A stretch of 64,000 bases of DNA from Comamonadaceae bacterium OTU4NAUVB1 (lineage in GTDB: Bacteria; Pseudomonadota; Gammaproteobacteria; Burkholderiales; Burkholderiaceae_C), in NCBI GenBank assembly GCA_024372625.1, contig CP099603.1:428740-492739 (forward strand), written 5' to 3'. Below, piece by piece: positions 1 to 9,548 of this stretch (position 1 is the stretch's first letter; each line of letters opens with the position of its first letter). The notes under the pieces are model-generated. The model searched no databases, was not told the DNA's origin, and worked only from the letters and a program-made list of their open reading frames with translations. The translations under genes and the position numbers were made by a program.

Positions 1-55
1 CGGATTTAATTATTTGGTGAATCCTTTCGGATTAGACCTTTGCGGTTCGCCGGAA

Positions 56-310
56 TCACGGTGTCGGGCACCCGGCGCGGCCCCTCGCGGCCGGCGGAAA
101 CTGCCGCAGCATCAGGTGGCCCAGGCGGGTCACGCCATGGACGGTGGCCGTGCGCGATCGGATGCCGCCCGGGTGCACGGTGGCGGCCGCGACCGTGGCG
201 CTCAGGTGGCCGGCGAGCATCAGGACCTCGACGGCGTCGACCTCCTCGACGGCGGTGATGGCGATGGGCAGGGTCCGGGTGGCCAGGCGATGGAGCAATT
301 CGAGTGTCAT
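56..310 (-). CDS. Small hypothetical protein, 84 aa
   Basis: An 84-residue reading frame starting MTLELLHRLATRTLPIAIT. The first half is ordered and hydrophobic (residues 1-50) and a basic C-terminal tail ends in GRAGCPTP. I do not recognise a named family. It has no signal peptide or convincing membrane segment. The ATG at 310 was chosen over longer upstream extensions because the upstream residues are Arg-rich, as in out-of-frame G/C-rich DNA. It lies downstream of the DUF2721 gene on the same strand with a gap of about 145 bp. The sequence reads like a real protein in hydrophobicity pattern and codon bias, but the call rests on that alone. Confidence 0.45.
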   Translation of the reverse strand: MTLELLHRLATRTLPIAITAVEEVDAVEVLMLAGHLSATVAAATVHPGGIRSRTATVHGVTRLGHLMLRQFPPAARGRAGCPTP

Positions 311-455
311 GCGAGGAAGACGCGGGCCGGACGCGATCGGATTCGCGCGCGACGCCCGATCCGTGACGCAATGCCGCAAGCGGCGCCCCATTGACGCCTG
401 GCGGTTCCACGGGGTCGATGTCCGGCGGCGCGATCCGCCGATCGCCCCGGCGGCC

Positions 456-890
456 TCAGGTCGGGTTGATGCTGCGCTGCGCGATGAAGATCTCGACGAG
501 CAGCAGCAGGTAGGTGGCCACCAGGCCGAGCATCGCCAGGATGAACAGCACCGCGACCGGGCGGTCGAAGCGGAATTCGAGTTCGTTGCCCAGGAACAGC
601 GAAGCGATCAGCACGCACACCAGGATCGCGCAGCCGGCGCCGGCGGAGACGGCGGCGTTGATCACCTTGGCGCGCCGGTTGAGGGTGGCGAGTTCCTCGT
701 CGATCGCGGCGCGCTGGATGGCGTCGGACCCGAGGCGTTCGAGGTCGTCGCGGCGCTTGAGGGTGCGGTCGTTGACGCGCGCGAGCCGGTTGGTGAGCAC
801 GGTGAGCGTGCCGCCGAGGGCGGCGAGCATGAACGCCGGCCCGACGGCCAGCTGGATGACGTGGGAGGTGTCGGCGAGGATCGAGAGCAT
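456..890 (-). CDS. DUF2721 family membrane protein
   Basis: A 144-residue integral membrane protein matching the DUF2721 pattern. It has a first membrane helix at about residues 12-33 (VGPAFMLAALGGTLTVL), a cytoplasmic charged stretch rich in Arg/Glu at 35-75 (TLKRRDDLERLG), then two helices at about 80-101 and 112-135. The start was placed at MLSILADTSHVIQLA because the longer frame upstream is Arg/Pro-rich shadow sequence inside the neighbouring lyase gene. The function of DUF2721 proteins is not known. The gene begins about 20 bp downstream of the exported lyase gene (stop at 910) and is probably co-transcribed with it. Confidence 0.85.
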   Translation of the reverse strand: MLSILADTSHVIQLAVGPAFMLAALGGTLTVLTNRLARVNDRTLKRRDDLERLGSDAIQRAAIDEELATLNRRAKVINAAVSAGAGCAILVCVLIASLFLGNELEFRFDRPVAVLFILAMLGLVATYLLLLVEIFIAQRSINPT

Positions 891-909
891 CGGCGCGGCG
901 TTCCCGGGT

Positions 910-2418
910 TCAGCGCGCGGCGGGAGCGAGCCGCGCGAAGTCGGCGTCCAGGCGCGCGAGCGACGCCGCGATCCGCGTGCGGTGCTCGCCGATCCAGTCG
1001 TCCTGCAGGGCCACGCGCCGATTCGACGCCGCCAGCATGCGTTCCATCTCCGCGGGCTGCGGGCCCCCGGCGGTCCGGCGGTTGCGCACGATGGCCACCG
1101 GGTCGAGCGTGGCGCGAAAGGCGGCCTCGGACATCGGCAGCACGGGCGTGAAGTCCGAGCCCTTGACGGTCTCGGCGTAGATGCGCTGCGCCTCGGCATA
1201 GGGAAAGGCCAGCGGCCGGATGTCCTTGGCCTTGGCGTACTCGACCACCTCGGAGGCGAAGTGATGGCCGACGCGAAACGGCAGCCGGTGCTCGCGCATG
1301 AGGACGTCGGCCAGCTCCTGCGAGGCGGTCCAGTCGCTGTTGAGTTCCTCCAGCGCGCGCGCGGGATCGATGACCAGGGCGTCCAGGATGCGGCGCCAGT
1401 TGTCCAGCACGCCGATGGCGCTGCGCACCATCGCGGTGTTGGCGCGCACCTCCTTCGGATCGCTCATGCCCGGCGGGATGTTGTGGGCCTGGATCGCTGC
1501 GCCCATGGCCAGCGTCAGCGCGGTCGACGCGTCGCGCCGGGTGCTGTTGAGCAGGCCGGGATTGCGCTTCTGCGGCATGGCGCTGGAGACGTAGGTGTTG
1601 CCGCCGCCCTCCGCCAGGAGGATCCAGGGCCGGGCCTGGGCGTACTGCGTCATCACGTCCTCCATGAAGGCGCCGGCGTGCAGGGCCACCGCCGTGACGA
1701 GGGCGCCGGCCTCCACCGGCGCGTCCACGGCCGAGATCTGCGCCGCGTCGTAGGCGTTGTCGACGGTGGCGGCGAAGCCCAGGTAGCCGGCCATGCGGGT
1801 GCGGTCGAGCGGCCAGCTGGTGCCGTTGAGCACGGTGGTGCCCATGGGCGAGCGGTCGACGCGGGCGTACGCCTCGCGCACGCGCTGGGCGTCGCGCTCG
1901 AGTCCGGCGGCGAAGCCCAGGAGGTAGTGGCCGTAGCTGTTGGGCTGGGCGGCGACACCGTTGGTGTAGTTGGGCACGACGGTCGCGCGGTGGCGCTCGG
2001 CCAGGCGCACCAGGGTCGCCGTGGTCCGGTTGAGCGCCTCGCCCAGATCGAGCAGCTCGTCGCGCAGGATGGCCGCGCGCACCGTCGAGAGCATGTCCTG
2101 GCTGGAACGCCCGGCGTGCAGGAGCGTGATCTGGGGCCCGGCGGCCTCGATGAGGAGGGGCTCGAAGGTGATGACCAGGGTCGGGCGCTTGCCGCCCGGC
2201 CGGTCGCCGTCGGCCAGCACCTTGGCGATGCCGTCGTGCACGAGCGGCGCGAGCGCGCGGTCGAGCAGGCCGTCGTCGGTGTTGATCACCGCGCTGGCCT
2301 TGTTGATCTGGCCGAGCCAGAAGAAGTCGTCGTGCCTGGTCCGCGCCTGGGCGGCGGCCTGGGCGGCGACGAGGGAGATCGACAGGGCGGCGGCGAGCGC
2401 CAGGGTGGAAAGCTTCAT
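910..2418 (-). CDS. Exported lyase of the argininosuccinate lyase / fumarase superfamily
   Basis: A 502-residue protein that opens with a clear Sec signal peptide (MKLSTLALAAALSISLVAAQ, cleavage near AQA-RT). A lyase-1 fold follows. The superfamily signature loop is visible as SSAMPQKRNPG, the flexible Ser/Lys loop that carries the catalytic Ser in argininosuccinate lyase, aspartase and fumarase C. Family members normally act in the cytoplasm, so the signal peptide is unusual. The substrate cannot be read from the sequence, and calling it argH would be unsafe. A start 15 residues further upstream is possible but would bury the signal peptide. It is followed closely by the DUF2721 gene. Confidence 0.8.
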   Translation of the reverse strand: MKLSTLALAAALSISLVAAQAAAQARTRHDDFFWLGQINKASAVINTDDGLLDRALAPLVHDGIAKVLADGDRPGGKRPTLVITFEPLLIEAAGPQITLLHAGRSSQDMLSTVRAAILRDELLDLGEALNRTTATLVRLAERHRATVVPNYTNGVAAQPNSYGHYLLGFAAGLERDAQRVREAYARVDRSPMGTTVLNGTSWPLDRTRMAGYLGFAATVDNAYDAAQISAVDAPVEAGALVTAVALHAGAFMEDVMTQYAQARPWILLAEGGGNTYVSSAMPQKRNPGLLNSTRRDASTALTLAMGAAIQAHNIPPGMSDPKEVRANTAMVRSAIGVLDNWRRILDALVIDPARALEELNSDWTASQELADVLMREHRLPFRVGHHFASEVVEYAKAKDIRPLAFPYAEAQRIYAETVKGSDFTPVLPMSEAAFRATLDPVAIVRNRRTAGGPQPAEMERMLAASNRRVALQDDWIGEHRTRIAASLARLDADFARLAPAAR

Positions 2419-2512
2419 GGAAGGCGCCAGTCTGGAAGGGTCTCGAAGGGGCTGGCCCGACACGACCGCCGGGCCGCCCGCACGATACCAGCGCCCTCCG
2501 CCGCGCGGACGC

Positions 2513-4120
2513 TCAGTAGCGGATGGCGATGTCGCGCACCACCGGGCCGCCCGCGCCGCCGATCTGCGACAGCGCCGCGTTGCCCGAGGTGTTGCCGGAC
2601 AAGGTGGCCGCGCCGGTGGTCAGCGAGACCGTATAGAGGCTGAAGGGGCCCGTGGCGGCGCCGCGCAGCGCCGCGAGGACCAGGCCGTTGGCGCCACCGG
2701 CGATGTCGATCGCCGCCCGCCCGCCCAGCGCGACGCCCAGGGCGCCGACGTTGACCAGCGTGCCGTCGTTGGGCGGGGCCTGGCGCGCGAGCACGCCGGC
2801 GTTGCCGTCGATGTCGAACAGGTCCGTGGCGGTGCCGCCGGCGAAGCTGTTGGTGTAGGCACCGGCGACGACCGAGGCCGGCGCGCCGGCGCGGTTGATC
2901 GCGCCGTCGGTGGTGGTGGCGCCGGTGTCGACGTTGATGCGCAGGTTCTGGCCGGTCTCGCTGATCACCCGCAGGCGGTCGGCCACCGGGTTGAAGTCGA
3001 CCGTGAAGCGCGTGCCGGCGAGCCCGGCGTAGGGCAGCGTGGTGTCCGCCGCGTCGGCCGCCAGGGTGCTCGCGAGCGTGGCGGCGCCGGTGTCGGGGTT
3101 GACCGTGAGCAGGCGCGCGGCGGTGGTCAGCGCGTAGAGGCGGCCGTTGGCCGGTCGGAAATCCACGCCCAGCACCGCCTCGTTGGGCAGCAGACCGCTG
3201 ATGGCGACCGGCGTGGACAGCGTGTTGGGCGTCGCCGGCGCGAAGCTCGCGAGGCGCGAGGCGTCGTCCAGCACGTAGGCGCGCGCGGCCGCCGGGGGCA
3301 CCAGTGCCATGCCCAGCAGCGCCTCGCCGTTGCCGATCGGCCCGACGAGGCGGGCGCCGGCCGTGCCGGTCAGCGGCACGGTGTAGAGCCGCGTCGTGCC
3401 GCCCACGCCCAGCGCGGCATAGCCGACGTTGGTGCGTGGGTCGATGTCGAAACCGTTGTTGGTGGCGAAGGTGACGTTCAGGGGCACCGGGTTGGCCAGC
3501 GTGCCGTTGTTCGGCGGATCCTGCAGGTAGAGGGTGCCCGACGCGGCCAGGTCGTAGAGCTGCGTGCTGGTCGCGCCGGCGAACGAATTGGTGTAGGCCG
3601 AGGCGGTGATGCTGGTCGCCACGCCGTTGATGGCACCGTCGACCACGGCCACGCCGGTGGCGACGTCGATGCGCAGGTTCTGACCGGTGTCGCTGACCAG
3701 GCGCAGCCGGTCGGCCACGGGGTTGAAGTCGACGCCGAACTGCGAGCCCGACAGCGCCGTCGAGATCGTCGCGCGGGGCACCAGCACGCCGGTGGTGGCG
3801 TCGAGCGTGAAGAGGCGCCCGGTCGAGCCGACGGCGTAGATCAGCCCGTCGGCCGGCCGCACGTCGATGCCCACGATCGATTCGCCCACCGACAGGCCGC
3901 TCAGCGGCACGTTGCTGGTGAGGGTGGCCGGCGTCGCGCGGTTGAACGAGATCACCCGGCCCGCGGCCGTGACCGCGACGGCATCGCCCACCACCACCGC
4001 GCCGCCCGGCGCGGTCCCGGCACCGCCGTTGTTGTTGTCGTTGTCGTCGCCGCCACCGCACGCCGCGAGGGCGGCCGCCGCGACGAGGGCCAGCGGACGG
4101 AGGTTCTTGAATCGGGTCAT
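2513..4120 (-). CDS. Lipoprotein with two tandem DUF4394 domains
   Basis: A 535-residue protein with a lipoprotein signal peptide. The lipobox is LAAC with the acyl-accepting Cys at residue 21, followed by a Gly/Asp/Asn-rich linker. The mature part is an internal duplication of a beta-propeller-like DUF4394 unit. Each half has the same landmarks in order: VDFNPVADRLR, TGQNLRI(D/N)V, DGAIN, AYTNSFAG, L(Y/F)D, and PP-N-GTL. It is probably anchored to the outer membrane or faces the periplasm; the ligand is unknown. The gene stands alone, divergent from the LysR gene at 4410. About 290 bp of moderately A/T-richer DNA lies between them and should hold both promoters. Confidence 0.85.
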   Translation of the reverse strand: MTRFKNLRPLALVAAAALAACGGGDDNDNNNGGAGTAPGGAVVVGDAVAVTAAGRVISFNRATPATLTSNVPLSGLSVGESIVGIDVRPADGLIYAVGSTGRLFTLDATTGVLVPRATISTALSGSQFGVDFNPVADRLRLVSDTGQNLRIDVATGVAVVDGAINGVATSITASAYTNSFAGATSTQLYDLAASGTLYLQDPPNNGTLANPVPLNVTFATNNGFDIDPRTNVGYAALGVGGTTRLYTVPLTGTAGARLVGPIGNGEALLGMALVPPAAARAYVLDDASRLASFAPATPNTLSTPVAISGLLPNEAVLGVDFRPANGRLYALTTAARLLTVNPDTGAATLASTLAADAADTTLPYAGLAGTRFTVDFNPVADRLRVISETGQNLRINVDTGATTTDGAINRAGAPASVVAGAYTNSFAGGTATDLFDIDGNAGVLARQAPPNDGTLVNVGALGVALGGRAAIDIAGGANGLVLAALRGAATGPFSLYTVSLTTGAATLSGNTSGNAALSQIGGAGGPVVRDIAIRY

Positions 4121-4409
4121 GTGCGAATCCTGGAAAGAGTGAAAGGAGGCGTCGCGCGTCTTTGTTGGAGTCTTTCTTTCACAGGCGACATCGGTGGGTA
4201 CTCCCGTTTCAGCCTAACGGATGCATCACCAGCGCCGATTTACGTTTGGTTGCGTCCGGGCGTAGGACAACCATCGCATCGGACGCGCCCTGCTTCTTAG
4301 ACAGATGCCTTATTTGGAAACAGCGAATCGGTCGTTCGCGCAATGACGCACCGACTGGAAAATTTCGCGTCGCGTCGTTCCGCACGCGCTTTCCACGCCG
4401 TCATCACCC

Positions 4410-5345
4410 ATGAATTTCCAACAGCTGCGCTCGGTGCGCGAGGCCGTGCGCAACGGCTTCAACCTGACCGAGGCCGCGCAGGCCCTGCACACCTCCCAGC
4501 CCGGCGTGAGCCGGCAGATCCGCGAACTCGAGGACGAGCTCGGCATCGAGCTCTTCGTGCGCGCCGGCAAGCGCCTCACCGGCCTGACCGAGCCCGGCGA
4601 CCACGTGCTGCCGATCATCGAGCGCGTGCTGATGGAGAGCCAGAACCTGCGCCAGGCCGGCCAGGAGTTCGTCGCCCGGCAGGACGGCGTGCTGTCCGTG
4701 GCCGCCACCCATTCGCAGGCCCGCTACGCCCTGCCGGTGGCGGTGCAGGAGTTCCGCGCGCGCTTTCCCAACGTGCGGCTGCACCTGCACCAGGGCTCGC
4801 CCGCGCAGGTCGCGCGGATGCTGCTCGAGGGCGAGGTCGACGTGGGCATCGCCACCGAGGCGCTGGCCGACTACCCGCAGCTGCTGGCCCTGCCCTGCTA
4901 CCGCTGGACGCACTCGGTGATCGTGCCGCCGGACCATGCGCTGCTCGACGCGCCGCTCACGCTGGAGTCGCTCGCGCGCCATCCGCTGATCACCTACGAC
5001 AACGGCTTCACGGGCCGCACCCGCATCGACGAGGCCTTCGCCAGCCGGCGCCTGGTCCCGCACATCGCCCTGGCGGCCATGGACGCCGACGTGATCAAGA
5101 CCTACGCCCAGCTGGGCATGGGCGTGGGCATCGTCGCGGGCATCGCCTTCGAAGCCGAGCGCGACACCCAACTGCGCGCCATCGACGCCGGCCACCTCTT
5201 CGGCATCAACGTGACCAAGCTGGCCGTCCGACGGGGGAGCTACCTGCGCGGCTATGTCCACGCGTTCATCGAATCCTTCGCGCCGAGCCTGACGCGCGCC
5301 GTCGTGGAGGCGGCCGGCCGGGCCGATGGCGCACCGGAGGTCTGA
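4410..5345 (+). CDS. LysR-family regulator of the CysB/Cbl/SsuR type
   Basis: A 311-residue LysR-type regulator. The winged helix-turn-helix lies at residues 1-60 (TEAAQALHTSQPGVSRQIRELEDELG) and the effector domain at about 90-300. It resembles CysB, Cbl and SsuR, which control sulfate-starvation and sulfonate-use genes in proteobacteria in response to sulfate, APS or acetylserine. Typical CysB-group features include the start MNFQQLRSVREA, the stretch ATHSQARYALP, and AQLGMGVGIVAGIAFE near 235. It sits a few kb from the ssu-like genes, so a role as their activator is likely but inferred. It is distant from the cysB that usually lies on the main chromosome. Confidence 0.85.
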   Translation: MNFQQLRSVREAVRNGFNLTEAAQALHTSQPGVSRQIRELEDELGIELFVRAGKRLTGLTEPGDHVLPIIERVLMESQNLRQAGQEFVARQDGVLSVAATHSQARYALPVAVQEFRARFPNVRLHLHQGSPAQVARMLLEGEVDVGIATEALADYPQLLALPCYRWTHSVIVPPDHALLDAPLTLESLARHPLITYDNGFTGRTRIDEAFASRRLVPHIALAAMDADVIKTYAQLGMGVGIVAGIAFEAERDTQLRAIDAGHLFGINVTKLAVRRGSYLRGYVHAFIESFAPSLTRAVVEAAGRADGAPEV

Positions 5346-5382
5346 GGCCTGAGACAAGGGACGCTCGCGCCCCGTCCAGGCG

Positions 5383-6021
<639 letters not shown>

Positions 6022-6265
6022 TTGTCGCACTCCAATCGTCCTTGAAACCCGTTGAACACCGTGTGACCGGTCTGGATCCCCGGCACGTGGTGCCTTGCGA
6101 TCTCGCCACGGGCGAATCGATCCGGTGCCTGAATGTTAGGGGTCGCCTCCGGTCGCGACCGTCCGAAGTGAGGCGTCAACACCGCCCAGTTCGGCCGATC
6201 GACGGCCGGGGGCAGCGGCGCCCGGCGCGGTCGCCCACCGGGGCGCGGCGGGCGCGCCGGACGCC

Positions 6266-7225
6266 TCAGCCGGCGATGCCGAACCCGGTGTCGAAGGTGC
6301 CCGCGACCTGCAGCGGCTGCCGGATGAGGCCCACCTGGCGGTAGAAGTCGGCCGTCGCCTGCTGGTCGCGCACCACCTGCGCGTCGATCGCCACCCACTT
6401 CTGCTGGCGCCGCTCGAACTGCAGGCGGGCCGCCTCGGGCGGGATGCCGATGATCCGGGCGAGCGTGGCGGAGAAGGCCTCGACATTGCGGTACGACCAG
6501 GCCTGCGCGCGCACCACCCGCTGCAGGAAGTCCTGCAGCGCCGGCCGCCGCTCGGCGATGGCCCGGTCGGTCGCGGCGAGGTAGCTCAGGCCGGGCAGCA
6601 GGCCCCGGCCGCTGGCCAGCACGCGGGCGTGGCCGCCGGTCTCGGCCAGCGCGGTGTAGGGCTCCCAGGTCGCCCAGGCGTCGACCGAGCCCTGCGTCAG
6701 GGCCAGCTTGGCGTCCGCCGGCGCGAGGAAGCGCAGGGTGACGTCCGAGGGCTGCAGGCCGGCCGCGACGGCCGCCTTGAGCGTCACGTAGTGGCCGATG
6801 GAGCCCCGGTTGGTCGCCACGCTGCGGCCCTTGAGGTCGGCGGCCGACCTCAGCGGCGAGTCCGGGCGCACCAGGACCGCCGTGCCGTAGGCGTCCGATC
6901 GGTTGGCGCCGATGGCCTTGACGCGGGCGCCGGCCGCCAGCGCGAAGATCAGCGGCGCGTCGCCGATCGGCCCCAGGTCGACCGCGTTCGCGTTGAGCGC
7001 CTCGGCCAGCGGCGCCGCCGCCGGAAATTCCGACCACTGGAGGTCGTAGGGCAGGCCGTCGAGCCCGCCGGAGGCCTCCAGCAGCGCGCGCAGGCCGCCC
7101 TTCTGGTCGCCGGCCCGGAGCACGACGCGGCCCTGGGCCTGTGCCGACCATGCCGGCGACCCGACCACCGCCGCGACGCCAGCCGCGCGCAGGATGGCGC
7201 GCCGGGAAAAAACCGATGAATTCAT
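6266..7225 (-). CDS. SsuA-like aliphatic sulfonate ABC transporter binding protein (paralogue 1)
   Basis: A 319-residue periplasmic binding protein of the SsuA/TauA family. The start MNSSVFSRRAILRAAG gives a twin-arginine-like signal (SRRAIL) and a hydrophobic stretch to about residue 30. The mature part carries family landmarks such as DLGPIGDAPLIFALAAG, LRSAADLKGR and VDAWATWEPY. Apart from the initiator Met the protein has no Met and no Cys. It is the last gene of a minus-strand block with a class II aldolase, a flavin monooxygenase and another binding protein, with gaps of 150-165 bp. No permease or ATPase lies in the block, so it may use the SsuBC pair encoded at 14.8-17.5 kb. The substrate is not known. 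Confidence 0.85.
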   Translation of the reverse strand: MNSSVFSRRAILRAAGVAAVVGSPAWSAQAQGRVVLRAGDQKGGLRALLEASGGLDGLPYDLQWSEFPAAAPLAEALNANAVDLGPIGDAPLIFALAAGARVKAIGANRSDAYGTAVLVRPDSPLRSAADLKGRSVATNRGSIGHYVTLKAAVAAGLQPSDVTLRFLAPADAKLALTQGSVDAWATWEPYTALAETGGHARVLASGRGLLPGLSYLAATDRAIAERRPALQDFLQRVVRAQAWSYRNVEAFSATLARIIGIPPEAARLQFERRQQKWVAIDAQVVRDQQATADFYRQVGLIRQPLQVAGTFDTGFGIAG

Positions 7226-7378
7226 CCAGGAACTCCATGAGGGATGGAAGGCGCGCCGATCGCGGCACACCGGGGCACCCGTGCCAGGGGCTCGGGAGTG
7301 GCTCCGCGAGGGCTCGCGAAGCGGCAGGAAATGCGCACGGACGGGGAGCAAGCCGGGTCCTTGCGCGCGGACCGGGGC

Positions 7379-8200
7379 TCAGTCCAGCAGTTCGGGCTCG
7401 GCTTCGACCAGGCCCTCGTACAGGCTCTCGAACGCGTGCAACGCGCCCTCGGGGCCACCGATCTGGCCGTGCGTGTGGCGCGCCACGGCCTCGTCGATGG
7501 GCTGCGGCGTGCCGGCGGCCTCGGCCAGCAGCTGCGTGTGGCAGGCGTTGTCCAGGGCCATGTACCACCAGGCGGCGGCCTCCACGCTCGGCCCGGCGGT
7601 CAGGATGCCGTGGTTCTTCAGGACCGCGCCCTTGCCTTCGCCCAGGGCCCGGGCGATGCGCCGACCCTCGTCGTCGTCCACCACCATGCCGGTGAAGTCG
7701 TCGAACAGCGCCACGTCGCCGTGGAAGGCGCAGGCGTCCTGCGTCAGCGTGTCGAGCTTGCGTCCGAGCGTCGACCACGCCTTGCCGTAGGTCGAGTGCG
7801 TGTGCGCGGCGGCGACGATCCGCGGGTCGTGCTCGTGGATCGCCGCGTGGATGGCGAAGGCGGCCTTGTTGAGCGGGCGATCGCCCACCACGGTCTCGCC
7901 CCGGGCGTTGACCAGCAGCAGGTCCGACACCTTGATGCGCGCGAAATTCAGCCCCAGCGGGTTGACCCAGAAATGATCGGTCAGCTCGGGGTCGCGCGCG
8001 GTGATGTGGCCGGCCAGACCCTGGCCGAAGCCCAGCCGCGCGAACAACCGGAAGGCACCGGCCAGGCGCTCCTGGCGGTGGCGGCGCTCGGCCTCCACGG
8101 TGGGACGGCGCGCGGGCGGGTCGAACCAGAACTTCTGCACCGGTTTCGGATTGAGTCGCAGGCGGGGCGTGGGGAGGTCGATGGAAAGCACAGCGTTCAT
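7379..8200 (-). CDS. Class II aldolase/adducin family protein
   Basis: A 273-residue protein with the class II aldolase fold. Zinc-ligand candidates are the AAAHTHSTYGKAW motif (about residues 130-142) and VLKNHGILTAG near 190. The domain entry is at about residue 42 (RQERLAGAFRLFARLGFGQGLAGHITARDP). Such enzymes cleave or epimerise sugar phosphates, or decarboxylate beta-keto acids, using a divalent metal. The substrate cannot be assigned. It sits between an LLM monooxygenase and an SsuA-like binding protein on the same strand, so it may process an aldehyde or keto product released by desulfonation; this is inference from position. Confidence 0.85.
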   Translation of the reverse strand: MNAVLSIDLPTPRLRLNPKPVQKFWFDPPARRPTVEAERRHRQERLAGAFRLFARLGFGQGLAGHITARDPELTDHFWVNPLGLNFARIKVSDLLLVNARGETVVGDRPLNKAAFAIHAAIHEHDPRIVAAAHTHSTYGKAWSTLGRKLDTLTQDACAFHGDVALFDDFTGMVVDDDEGRRIARALGEGKGAVLKNHGILTAGPSVEAAAWWYMALDNACHTQLLAEAAGTPQPIDEAVARHTHGQIGGPEGALHAFESLYEGLVEAEPELLD

Positions 8201-8365
8201 CTCATGTCTCCAAGGCGTTGCACGTCACCCGCGACCGATGGCAACCGGCCTGCCTCGCCACCGGGAACACCGTGGCGCCGGCTTCGCCGGGCCGCCGGTG
8301 TCGCGCCCTGGAAGGGGATTGGCGAAGCGACACGAAGTGCGCGAGGACGGGGGGTGAGCTTCATC

Positions 8366-9484
8366 TCAGGCGGCCTCGCGCCGGGCGGCGATGCGTTCGG
8401 CGACCAGCGCGCGGGTGCGGGGGATGAGCTCGCGGCCGTAGTCCGTGGCGTCCTCCAGCGGATCGAAGCCCCGGATGAGGAAGGTGCTCACGCCCAGGTC
8501 GTGGTAGTCGAGCAGCGCGTCGGCCACCTGCTCGGCGGTGCCCACCAGCGCCGTGCTGTTGGAGCGCCCGCCGATCTCCTGCGCGATGGCGGTCCACAGC
8601 CGCTTGTCCAGGCGCGTCCCCTGACCGGCCGCGGCCAGCAGGCGCCGTGCGCCCTCGCTCTGCTGCGGTCCGCCGCGCCCGAAGCCCTGCACCACGCGCA
8701 GGCGCTTCGTCTCGGCCAGGATGTGTTCGGCACGCTCCCACGCGGCGGCCTCGGTGTCGGCCAGGATCGGGCGGAACGAGACCGAGAAGCCGACCTGGCG
8801 CCCGTGCTTCGCCGCCTCGGCGCGCACGCGGCCGGTGAGCTCGCGCGCCTGGTCGAGCGACTCGCCCCAGAGCGCGTAGACGTCGGCGTGCTTGCCCGCC
8901 ACCGGGATCGCCGCTTCCGAGGCGCCGCCGAAGTACACCGGCACGTGCGGACGGCCCTGGCGCGTCTGCACCGGCTTGACCTCGGAGAAGGCGCCCTCGA
9001 AGCGGTAGTGCGCGCCCGCGTGGTCGAACGGCCGCTCGCTGGTCCAGACCTTGCGCAGCACGTCGAGGTATTCGTCGGTACGGGCATAGCGCTGGTCGTG
9101 GTCGAGCCAGTCGCCGTCGCGGCGCTGTTCCTCGTCGGAACCGCCGGAGATGTAGTGCACGCCCAGGCGGCCACCGCTGAACTGGTCGAGCGAGGCGAAC
9201 TGCCGCGCCGCCAGCGTCGGGGCGACGAAGCCGGGGCGGTGCGCCAGCATGAAGTGGATGCGCTCGGTGACCGAGGCGGCATAGGCGACGGTCAGCGTGG
9301 CGTCGGGACTGGTCGAGTGGTGCGGCACCAGCACGCGGTCGAAGCCGGCCTGCTCGTGGGCCTGGGCGAAGGCGCGCACGTAGTCGCGGTCGATCGCGGG
9401 GCCCTCGGCGGCGTGGGTCTCCGAGACCTTGCGCGACTGGATCATGCCGATGAATTCGACGTCCTGGGGATGGTTCTGGCTCAT
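8366..9484 (-). CDS. LLM-class flavin-dependent monooxygenase (alkanesulfonate monooxygenase-like)
   Basis: A 372-residue luciferase-like TIM-barrel enzyme of the SsuD group. It likely uses FMNH2 and O2 to cleave a C-S bond and release sulfite plus an aldehyde. Recognisable segments are FDRVLVPHHSTSPD, HRPGFVAPTLAARQFASLD, SGGRLGVHYISGG (flavin phosphate region) and VPVYFGGASEAA. It is a paralogue of the SsuD encoded at 17552-18730, but the two differ clearly in the N-terminal third. FMNH2 would come from the SsuE-type reductase at 19.9 kb. The binding-protein gene at 9549 lies 64 bp upstream on the same strand. Confidence 0.85.
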   Translation of the reverse strand: MSQNHPQDVEFIGMIQSRKVSETHAAEGPAIDRDYVRAFAQAHEQAGFDRVLVPHHSTSPDATLTVAYAASVTERIHFMLAHRPGFVAPTLAARQFASLDQFSGGRLGVHYISGGSDEEQRRDGDWLDHDQRYARTDEYLDVLRKVWTSERPFDHAGAHYRFEGAFSEVKPVQTRQGRPHVPVYFGGASEAAIPVAGKHADVYALWGESLDQARELTGRVRAEAAKHGRQVGFSVSFRPILADTEAAAWERAEHILAETKRLRVVQGFGRGGPQQSEGARRLLAAAGQGTRLDKRLWTAIAQEIGGRSNSTALVGTAEQVADALLDYHDLGVSTFLIRGFDPLEDATDYGRELIPRTRALVAERIAARREAA

Positions 9485-9548
9485 GACGGGCTCCTGACGG
9501 ATGAAGGAAAAAAGGCGGTTCGGGGAAAGGAACGGACGCGCGCGGCGC

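Noticed and set aside
910-2418. Naming the lyase argH
   Set aside because: It has an export signal and lacks arginine-pathway neighbours; superfamily membership alone does not give the substrate.
514-2643. Very long open frame on the plus strand (709 codons)
   Set aside because: It is antisense to the lyase gene and consists of Arg/Gly/Ala-rich text typical of G/C-rich shadow frames; the minus strand gives a clear signal peptide and lyase motif.
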